A stretch of DNA of 64,000 nt from Strongylocentrotus droebachiensis (taxonomy: Eukaryota; Echinodermata; Echinoidea; Camarodonta; Strongylocentrotidae), in assembly GCA_035222895.1 (NCBI GenBank), contig JAVYIG010000708.1:1-64000 (forward strand), given 5' to 3'. This document shows, piece after piece, positions 40,603 through 50,568 of the stretch. The position numbers and the translations under genes were made by a program. Position 1 is the first letter of the stretch. The number at the start of each line of letters is the position of its first letter. A model generated the notes under the pieces. That model saw only the letters and a program-made list of their open reading frames with translations, was not told where the DNA came from and searched no databases.

Positions 40603-42239
40603 AGAGCTCCATTAAGATCACAAGTGATATTGCTGAATCTCTGCAGACAACTTCACTTACCCCGACATCTATTTGTTCAGTCTCAGCATTCTCCGGTTCA
40701 GTCTGGCAGGCATATAATCCAAATGATTGAATTTCCGTCCAAAAATATTTCCTTGCACACACAAATATAATCCAATAGAGTCAGGCAGTCTTTGATTTGG
40801 CTCCAATGTTATTCCATAAGCAAGTGTTCAGGGATGTTATTCCATATCCTGTTCTTGGAAGTATCAAAATCGTAAAAGTTTGCATTTAATCTTGAAAGCC
40901 TTTCTACACATCACAGACCAATCGACAAACCTTATGCAAGGTTCGAATCAGTCTGGACGATATTTGGCTTTGGTGAGTTCTGTAGACGATTCTGTCATCA
41001 GGCACTCCAAAGTTCGTTATCTTTAGACAATGGAGATATTTGACAAAATATGTCATTAGTTCGAATCGTATTTATAACCTTCCGTTTATATATCTGTCGA
41101 ATTTGCTTCTGAAGCACGCGTCAAAATGTCCACTTGAAGATGCATGTTTGAAAATTGGCAAAATACGCAATTTAATTCGATGCTCTTTATTAACTTGCAT
41201 GGCCTGTTCCTGAATTAAACACATTATTAAGTCACTGGACCTTCGAACTTGAACTTGATACATTTCAGCTGAAGACATGGAAATTAGATTTCAAAGTCGA
41301 TTGAAACTTGTCGGAAGAAACATGCAATAACAAAATGACCCTGTGTCCCGAATGTTGAACAGAGTTATACGAATCGCGTTGCAGAAAATCTGATCGTTGC
41401 GGTATTTATCACACCCAGAAGAAAAAAGTATGAACTTGATATCTTTATGCCGAAGAGATGAAAGTTTGATTCCAAAGTAGATGAATTGCAATCCTAAACA
41501 CCCCGTATCCTGTATTATCAAACAGATTTTGTTTTGCACGTTGCAACAAGTCTAGTAGTGTTAATGATGACAATGCATTGAACAAGAAGAATCATACTTA
41601 TGTTGTTAACTCCAGAAGAGAAGTATAAATAAGCTGAAAAGTATTTCAAAGTCAGTTGAACGCAGACGCAAAAAAATCCCAGTGTACCGAGTTGAATATA
41701 GTGTCTTCGATCATGTTGCAGTAAGTCCACTTGTAATAATACTAACGACGCACTGTCCAAGGGGCGAATCAAATCCTTTTCCCCAAAAAGAGGATCATAT
41801 CCATAAAGAATGTCGAAGAGGTAAAACTTGGCTTAAACTGGAAGTCCCAGGCTGGGGCAATGCATTCGCAATGTGCTGTGTGTTGCGAAAAGTTGGGTTT
41901 GAAAAGATGTGCGCTTGCTTCATTGCGGCCTCCTCCTGTAAACATAATATAAGGAAATATATTAAAAATGTTTAATTATTAGTTGAATATTTTACGGTTA
42001 ATATTCCATTACAATGATTTCAAGAGGCTCTCAATAGTTCGGGGACACTTTGTGAGGGAGCTTGGGCGTGGGAGGGAAACGGATCGAGATCTGTCTGAAC
42101 CTTGGTCTGAAACGCATCGAAACGCGTATGACGCACAAAAACCTCGGTTTGTTGACAAACCTCCTTTGTAAATTCGGGCCTGTAAGTTTTATAGGGTGTT
42201 ACATTATGGGCATTTCAATAATGCACAGTTAAATATGAG
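40603..42239. other. 5' part of tandem unit 1
   Basis: Aligns with 48841-50040. One shared exon-like block on the minus strand ends at a splice-donor match, 40661 in unit 1 (GTAAGT) and 48907 in unit 2 (GTTAGT). It reads CQTEPENAETEQ followed by IDVG or LDVK. This may be an upstream exon of the same family. No start codon or signal peptide could be established. Confidence 0.35.
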
Positions 42240-44228
42240 CTATTTATTTCCCCTCCATCTTGCTCTTCATACCTGGTTGCTGCTGTAGTCACCATCATGT
42301 TTGTTGTTACCCTGGTTGCCGCCTGGTCACTACCTAGGTCGCCGTCCTCCTCATCACCGTAGTCATCACCCTGATATCCTTCGTGATCGTTATCAGCTTG
42401 GTCATCGTCTTGGCGTCAACATCACCCTTGTAGTCCCCTAGGTCGAATTGAAAATTGACAATCTAAGAGCAGTTTTAATCCTTCTTATTATTTTTTAAGT
42501 ATTATTCTGTGTCTTGTATTCATAAGACTGGGAACTAGCAGGAAAGTGGCTCTCAGATACGGATTTACGAATTCACAAATTTACCGATTGTACTACATGC
42601 ATATTTAGTAGTCCTCTTTTATTCGCTTTATTTGCTTTATTTGGGTAAGATTAGAAGCTACAGAATACGTTTATTTCCCCTGTATCTTTCTATGCTGTAA
42701 CAACAACGATCTTCTAAAGTTAAGTGTAGTTGAGGTTTTCGAGACAATTCTAAACTCTCGAGTTTTGTTATTTCAAACGTTAGGTTCATTATTCTGAAAA
42801 TAAAAAAGAAGAGTTCATCATTCTTTATGTTCATAATTCCAAAAACGAAACAGAACCCTGAATAATTTTCTGAATTACAAACCTTCGGGATAATGAACTT
42901 TATCATTTCATTATCGGAATTACGGCCTTTCATAAAAAATGAACCTTCTACATTTTAAACGAAAGCCCCTCTTCCTACTTCTAAGAATGTAATTGCTTTG
43001 AACCTGATGGTGGTCGCCTTGGTCATCATCACACCGGTTCATCAACCGGCGCCTGATCGACATCGCCCTGGACCATTGTCCTCCTCTCCTTGCAGGAATC
43101 TAATTTTTTTTAAAGATTTAAAAATACTTATGAATTGGTTTTTGAATCATGAAATTATAAAGGTCATCATATACATCAACATGTTTCTTACATTGTCTCT
43201 TACATTCCATCGCTTTGATTGCAAGTTACTGTTAACTTTCCCTCATATCTTACATACACTACAACTTTAACCAGTTTTCATGAGCATATTTGATTATATT
43301 TTCTTTTCTTCATTTTATGTTCAATCAGTACATTACGTGAAATGTGAGTAATACTGATATGACTTGGTCACAGAATAACATTCTGTCGTGATATTACGAT
43401 CCTTTGGACGACCAATGCTAAGAAGGAAGATGAAAATGCTAGACCTATATTAGATGGTAGACTTATCAAAATTGTTTACATTTTACAATTCTCCATCATC
43501 CCTGCATCACAGTAGTCGTCACTGTAGTCGTCATGGTTATCGTCGTGTGGCGTTGTCAAAAGATGATCGTATTCTATCTTCTTCCCTTTACCTGTAGAAT
43601 GAGAAAACTCTCCAAACCTGCATCACATTATATAGTTAATTTTGTTTATTTGTTTACCAACCCCGTAATTGCAGTCTCTGCTTTGAACGAGCATCGTTCT
43701 TCACATTTGGTCATCCTAATTATTTCGTCCTGGTTTTCATTCCAATCTATTATGCTTTACACATTTCATTATTATTTGTAGTCTTCTATTTTAACTAACT
43801 GTCCTTCCTTCATATTTCATCCTTTCAGATCAGCTGCTTTTGCATATCAGTCGAATTTATTTATTGACATGGCTCTGTGGTTTATATCATTTCAATAATA
43901 ATAATATTTTATATTCCGTCATATTACATCTTTTCGCTTAACTTTTCATATTAGTATTAAGAACATTAACTGCTTTAGCAGTTCAGTAGACTATTATGGA
44001 ATAGTTATTGTGGTTTGAAATAACATCAATAATACATCACATATTTAAATATCTCTATATATTCATCCAAGTCGTGATAAAGAACAAATGAAGCCGTATT
44101 GTTTCCATTTTAGTATAAACTTCTACAAATTGAATTTGCTTCGTTTTCATTGTACCTTTCTTAAACGATAAATCATTAAGTTACCTGTTTGATACTTACT
44201 TATTATAGAACATGCGAATGTTCAAATT

Positions 44229-46988
44229 GAGATCTGAAAACAATAACTATTGGCGGGACTTCGTTGCCGATACGGAGATCTGAAAACAATAATTATTGGT
44301 GATACTTCATTGCCGATACGGAGATCTGAAAACAATAAATAATTGATGAGATTTCGTTGCCAACACGGTGATCTGAAAGCAATATTTATTGGCCAGACTT
44401 CGTTGCCGATAAGAAGATCTGAAAGCTATAATAATTGATGAGACTTCGTTGCCGATACGGAGATCTGAAAACAATAATTATTGGTGATACTTCATTGCCG
44501 ATACGGAGATCTAATACAATAATTATTGGTGATACTTCGTTGCCGATACGGAGATCTGAAAACAATAATTATTGGTGAGACTTCGTTGCCGATACGGAGA
44601 TCTGAAAACAATAATTATTGGTGATACTTCGTTGCCGATACGGAGATCTGAAAACAATAATTATTGGTGAGACTTCGTTGCCGATACGGAGATCTGAAAA
44701 CAATAATTATTGGTGATACTTCATTGCCGATACGGAGATCTGAAACAATAATTATTGGTGATACTTCATTGCCGATACGGAGATCTGAAAACAATAAATA
44801 ATTGATGAGATTTCGTTGCCAACACGGTGATCTGAAAGCAATATTTATTGGCCAGACTTCGTTGCCGATAAGAAGATCTGAAAGCAATAATAATTGATGA
44901 GACTTCGTTGCCGATACGGAGATCTGAAAACAATAGTTATTGGCGAGTCTTCATTGACGATACGGAGATCTGAAAACAATAATTATTGGTGATACTTCAT
45001 TGCCGATACGGAGATCTGAAAACAATAATTATTGGTGATACTTCATTGCCGATACGGAGATCTGAAACAATAATTATTGGTGATACTTCATTGCCGATAC
45101 GGAGATCTGAAACAATAATTATTGGTGATACTTCATTGCCGATACGGAGATCTGAAAACAATAAATAATTGATGAGATTTCGTTGCCAACACGGGGATCT
45201 GAAAGCAATATTTATTGGCCAGACTTCGTTGCCGATAAGAAGATCTGAAAGCTATAATAATTGATGAGATTTCGTTGCCAACACGGGGATCTGAAAGCAA
45301 TCATTATTGGCCAGACTTCGTTGCCGATACGGAGATCTGAAAACAATAGTCATTGGCCAGACTTCGTTGCCGATAAGAAGATCTGAAAGCAATAATAATT
45401 GATGAGACTTCGTTGCCGATACGGAGATCTAAGGATGAAATTTCGTTGCCAATACGGTGTCCTGAAAGCAATAATTATTGGCCAGACTTCGTTGCCAATT
45501 CTGAGATCTGAAAAGGAATAATTATTGAAGAGACTTCGTTGCCGATACGGAGATCTGAAAACAAGAAATATTTATTGGTGAGACTTCGTTGCCGATAAGA
45601 AGATCTGAAAGCTATAATAATTGATGAGACTTCGTTGCCGATACGGAGATCTGAAAACAATAATTATTGGTGAGACTTCGTTACCAATTCTGAGATCTGA
45701 AAAGCAATAATTATTGAAGAGACTTCGTTGCCGATAAGATCTGAAAGCAATAATAATTGATGAGACTTCGTTGCCGATACGGAGATCTGAAAACAATAAT
45801 TATTGGTGAGACTTCGTTGCCGATACGGAGATCTATTGATGAAATTTCGTTGCCAATACGGTGTCCTGAAAGCAATAATTATTGGCCAGACTTCGTTACC
45901 AATTCTGAGATCTGAAAACAATAAATAATTGATGAGATTTCGTTGCCAACACGGGGATCTGAAAGCAATATTTATTGGCCAGACTTCGTTGCCGATAAGA
46001 AGATCTGAAAGCAATAATAATTGATGAGACTTCGTTGCCGATACGGAGATCTGAAAAAAATAGTTATTGGCGAGTCTTCATTGCCGATACGGAGATCTGA
46101 AAACAATAATTATTGGTGAGACTTCGTTGCCGATACGGAGATCTATTGATGAAATTTCGTTGTCAATACGGTGTCCTGAAAGCAATAATTATTGGCCAGA
46201 CTTTGTTGCCAATTCTGAGATCTGAAAAGCAATAATTATTGAAGAGACTTCGTTGCCGATACGGAGATCTGAAAAGCAATATTTATTGGCCTGACTTCGA
46301 TGCCGATAAGAAGATCTGAAAGCAATAATAATTGATGAGACTTCGTTGCCGATACGGAGATCTGAAAACAATAGTCATTGGCGAGTCTTCATTGCCGATA
46401 CGGAGATCTGAAAACAATAATCATTGGTGAGACTTCGTTGCCGATACGGAGATCTATTGATGAAATTTCGTTGCCAATACGGTGTCCTGAAAGCAATAAT
46501 TATTGGCCAGACTTCGTTGCCAATTCTGAGATCTGAAAAGCAATAATTATTGAAGAGACTTCGTTGCCGATACGGAGATCTGAAAACAATAGTTATTGGC
46601 GAGTCTTCATTGCCGATACGGAGATCTGAAAACAATAATTATTGGTGAGACTTCGTTGCCGATAAGAAGATCTGAAAGCAATAATAATTGATGAGACTTC
46701 GTTGCCGATACGGAGATCTGAAAACAATAGTTATTGGCCAGTCTTCATTGCCGATACGGAGATCTGAAAACAGTAATTATTGGTGAGACTTCGTTGCCGA
46801 TACGGAGATCTATTGATGAAATTTCGTTGCCAATACGGTGTCCTGAAAGCAATAATTATTGGCCAGACTTCGTTGCCGATACGGAGATCTGAAAACGATA
46901 TTTATTGGTGAGTCTTCATTGCCGACACGGAGATCTGAAAAAATAATTATTGGCGAGTCTTCGTTGCCGATACGGAGATCTGAAAACA
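44229..46988. repeat. 46-bp minisatellite, ~60 units, with higher-order structure
   Basis: The consensus contains CGTTGCCGATACGGAGATCT and GAAAACAATAATTATTGGTG. Variant units recur as ordered groups, for example the AACACGG - AATATTTATTGGCC - GATAAGAAGATC trio near 44345, 44805, 45185 and 45950, and the CAATACGGTGTCC - AATTCTGAG pair near 45455, 45855, 46165, 46475 and 46830. Since 46 is 1 modulo 3, minus-strand frames cycle through three units; the DLRIGNEVS/SPYRQRSL/ISVSATKS peptides come from that and are not a gene. Confidence 0.97.
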
Positions 46989-47092
46989 CCTTTTGATCTT
47001 TTGATTTCACTTCAGCAATTCCGATATAAAATTGCTTTCCTTTGAATTATCTTGTCTTGCAAATATTTTTGTTTTGCAAGTACATTTGCTCG

Positions 47093-47252
47093 GAACAACT
47101 GCAGAATACCCCGCCACACAAATAACCGTACCCTAATTCTATCTCTAGTCTTAATCATATCCCTAATCCAATGCCTTACCCTAATTCTAACCAGGAGGGA
47201 AGCTCAGCCTAAAACTACATTATAATAATGCGTGGTATAGGGTATTCCGCAG
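47093..47252. repeat. TIR element with telomere-like repeats, copy 2
   Basis: Ends CAACTGCAGAATACCCCGCC / GGGTATTCCGCAGTTG with CCCTAATTCTA-type repeats inside; the unit 2 partner of 38836-39003. Confidence 0.65.
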
Positions 47253-48648
47253 TTGCTACTACAAAATTTAACTACACAATACCGTACCGATATCAATCCT
47301 ACCATTACTGATACAAACAAGCAAAACGAAGTAAAACTACCCCTTTCCTCTCTATTTCCTTGGTCAATTTATTAGTAGCACCAAGCTGTCTCCTTCCTTT
47401 CTGTTTCGCCGTATTATATTTATGTAACATCGGAATTTATAGGCATTATTAATTACTTTTAATATCAATGCCGAATAATTATATTAGCTAGCTCTAACAA
47501 AACAAGTTCTCATTGTCCTAGATCTATTTTTCCGTCGTCGTTTTTTTTCTTAGATCTGCATGTATGACAGTCATCGTCAATAATATTACTAACGCAAATG
47601 AAATATGGCCAAAATCTCTATTAAAACTGCCCTCTTATTCTCCTATTATAGATCTAGCCTTCTTCGTCGATGCTCCGATTGCCAATCATCAATTACCAAA
47701 TCAATCATTACCTATTAATCATTTAATTATCCATGTCTAATGCTGGGATAGAATACCGTTTTTATCTCTACAAAAAAATCTAAATTATATATTATAAATC
47801 TATGCTTTTTCGTATCATTTATTATTTCAATTATCATCAATTACCCATTATCGATCATCAATTATCAAATTATCAATCATCAATTATCATTTATCAATTA
47901 TCAATCATAAATTATCAGTTCCTAAGGCTAGGATATTAATATTACTACTCTCTCTATACAATATTTACTTGTCATCTAGACCTATTATTCTACCTCATGA
48001 TAACAGGAATTTTTAATTTATAATGCTTAAAATCATGCCAATATTACATTTATCGTAGTTCCTTTATACCAAAAGAAATCGATACAAAATAACGTAAAAG
48101 CATAATTTACTTAAACAATATTGACAAAATATCTCATGTCTTAAATTTATTGTGTAATATTACACAAATCCATTGATATCGGTACAGTATAATGTAGGCA
48201 TTGATTTGCATAATGGTCAGGAAAGACCAGAGTAAAATAGCAGATCTCATTCTCTTCATAAAAGGATATTTTTGGAAGATCAGTATTCCATTGAATTTAC
48301 GATTTCTGGTTCATTTTGTTTATCAATTGACTGTGCAAATCGATGCTATGTTACAGTATTTCTAGGCAGTAATAGTCTAATAATATCCAATAGGTCTAAA
48401 ATATCTATTTCACCAAATCCGCCGTAATATCACGACAAATATACCAATAAAAGTAATTCAATAAAAATGAAATCAAATATCAAGACAAAATATTCCAAAG
48501 TAGGTTTAATAATATCTTACCATACTTACAATAGAATATATTCTGGATTTTGAATCTTTGTTGAAAATTGATGGGTGTTTCTTCTCAGACAGATTCCAAT
48601 CGCTTGAAGACCGTTGATGCGGTGTGACGTGTTCGCAAAGAATAGGAA

Positions 48649-48655
48649 ATTTATA
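48649..48655 (-). promoter_or_regulatory. TATA box, family member 2
   Basis: The minus strand reads CTATAAATTTCC in the same context as unit 1 (GGAAATGGACAACTATAAAT). Confidence 0.45.
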
Positions 48656-48704
48656 GTTGTCCATTTCCAACCCAACAATCTTCGTGATATAGAATCTACA
48701 ATTT

Positions 48705-48840
48705 TTCTAAGATGGGTAAGGGTAGATTAAAACTAGGCCCTTATACTACTTTTATATTAATTAAGGGCCTATGTGTATCAATGTTGTCCTAACGTTTAGA
48801 TTTGGCAAAGCTCAAACCCATCCTTACCCATCTCAGTGAA
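48705..48840. repeat. Hairpin element, unit 2 copy
   Basis: Outer stem AGATGGGTAAGG / CCTTACCCATCT, inner stem TAGGCCCTTA / TTAAGGGCCTA. Confidence 0.65.
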
Positions 48841-50132
48841 TATTGTAAAGCTCCATTAAGATCACAAGTGATATTGCTGAATTTTCTGCAGACAACTTTC
48901 ACTAACCTTGACATCTAGTTGTTCAGTCTCAGCATTCTCCGGTTCAGTCTGGCAGGAACATAATCCAAATGAGTGAATTTCCATCCAAAAATATTTCCTT
49001 GCACACATAATAAATAGGATCCAATAGATTTCCTCAGGCAATCGTCGATTCAGGTCAAATATTATATTATTAATAAACAAGTATTCAGCAATGTTTATCG
49101 TATTCTTGGTAGTAGAAATCGTCAAAGTTTGCATTTAATCTTGAAGCCTTTCTGCACGTCACAGACCAATCAACAAACCTTCTGCAAGGTTCGAATCAGT
49201 CAGGACGATGTCTTTGGCAAGTTCTGTAGACGATTCTGACATTAGGTCCTTCTTAGTTATGCTTTCCTCAGTTAATGGTGATATTTGAAAGAACGGTTCA
49301 TTTTATTACCATTCGTTTCCATATCTGTTGATATTATGTCTGCTTCTGAAGCACGCGTCGAAATGTCCACTTGGAGATAGATGATTGAAAATTGGCAAAA
49401 TATGCAATTTAATTCGATGATGTCTATTAACTTGGAGAGCCTGTTCCTGAATTAAACAAATTATGAAGTCACAGGACCTTCGAACTATATATTTCAGCCT
49501 CAGGTGAATAGATGGTAGTTGGATTTTAAAGTCGGTTGAAACATGCAATCACAAAATGATCATGTGTCCCGAATGTCGAACAGAGTCCTGAGAATCGTGT
49601 TGCAGAAAAGGTCCTATCATCGTTGCTGAGAATACAATCGTAACGATAACATATACAGTGGACACGGGATTAATCACTCGGTCCTTAATGTCCAGAAAAG
49701 AGTTCGACCTTGATTATATTTGAATAGATGATAGATTCCGAAGTTGGTTGAATGCAGTCACAAACATCCCAGTGTCTTGAATTATTACGGGTTGATGTCT
49801 CCACGTTGCAGCAAGTCCACTGGTGTCAATAACCATGCACTGTCCAAGGGACGAATCACATCCTTATCTTCATAACAAGAAGTTCATATCCAGAAAGAAC
49901 GGCGAAGAGGTGGAAGTCCCATGTTGGGGCATTGCATTCCCGATGTCCGTCGCGACCGATTTGCTTGAAGAAGATGTGCACTTCCTGTATATCAGTGAGG
50001 CCTCATCCTGTACCTGTATGCATGGCATAAAAATATAATAATAGCCAATGAAAGCCAATGAAAATGTAATAGAGGTCAAAGAAATTAAATTAATATATAT
50101 ATTGTCGAAAATTGAAATGTTTATATTTAATA

Positions 50133-50568
50133 GACAGGTTTACCTAACACATTCAAATGTGTGGATGTTTCTTTCCTGGGGACCTAGTGAAGACACTATG
50201 AACATGACAGACAAAGAAAGCGGACAAAATATACAGTTCCTCAGGTAGACAAAGGAACATCCCTTCACTGCTATTATGTAAAAAGTGAATATGCATGTGA
50301 CACCTGTTCTACAATTTTTTTACATAATAGCAGTGAAGGAATGTTCCTTTGTCTACCTGAGGAACTGTATATTTTGTCCGCTTTCTTTATCAGTCACGTT
50401 CCTAGTGAGAGTTATTCTATTAACCTGTTATCAATGAATGAACTACGATACTTGGAATTCAGTCTGCATACATTACTTGTTGCTTTGTCGGGCAAGCTTT
50501 CTGGTTCTCAAAAACAACGTTTGTTTATAAAGTATGCATAATATTTGAATGTGTTAGTAAACTGGTCT
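50133..50568. repeat. MITE family D, interrupted by a CACTA-type MITE
   Basis: Inverted ends TAGACAGGTTTACCTAACAC / GTGTTAGTAAACTGGTCT. It is broken at 50194-50407 by another element. The related segment at 17666-17832 is uninterrupted. Confidence 0.75.
50194..50407. repeat. CACTA-type (EnSpm/CMC-like) palindromic MITE, copy 1
   Basis: Termini CACTATGAACATGACAGAC and the complement of CACTAGGAACGTGACTGA. The whole element is a hairpin whose arms include AGAAAGCGGACAAAATATAC. It is flanked by a 3-bp duplication, AGA (50191-50193 and 50408-50410). CACTA termini plus 3-bp duplications are the hallmark of this superfamily. Confidence 0.85.

Larger units (their letters stand above)
42273..48655 (-). 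pseudogene. G/D/N/Q-rich multi-exon gene or pseudogene, tandem family member 2
   Basis: Blocks on the minus strand: TATA box 48655-48649; a first exon whose ATG is replaced by ATA (CCAGAATATATTC, against CCAGAATGTCTTC in unit 1) before GTAAGT; 43591 down to about 43490 (acceptor CATTCTACAG; frame KGKKIEYDH..HDDNHDDYSDDY); 43099-43004 (frame ending CDDDQGDHHQ); and 42437-42273 (donor GTATGA). The last block reads DYKGDVDAK, then after a one-base frame change DDDQADNDHEGYQGDDYGDE, then GGNQGNNKHDGDYSSNQ. At least two frame changes and the lost ATG suggest a pseudogene. Acidic Gly/Asp/Asn/Gln/Tyr composition is conserved between units. Confidence 0.42.
42240..50040. repeat. Second direct copy of the ~6.5-kb tandem unit
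   Basis: Aligns in order with about 35575-41970: exon-like blocks at 42273-42437, 43004-43099 and 43490-43591, the CTGCAGAATACC element at 47093, the TATA region at 48650, the hairpin at 48705 and the exon-like block at 48907. Net extra length is mainly the 46-bp array at 44229-46988. Confidence 0.85.

Noticed and set aside
44229..46988. CRISPR-like array
   Set aside because: Units are contiguous with no unique spacers, and the window is clearly eukaryotic.
44229..47010. Repeated DLRIGNEVS / SPYRQRSL frames as a repeat protein
   Set aside because: The 46-bp unit rotates the frame by one base each time, so the peptides are a by-product of the satellite and end in stops at variant units.
33879..50040. 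Identification of the G/D-rich family as sea urchin 185/333 (Trf) genes
   Set aside because: Those genes have two exons in under 2 kb with a characteristic Gly- then His-rich protein. Here there are several small exons over 6 kb and the motifs do not match.
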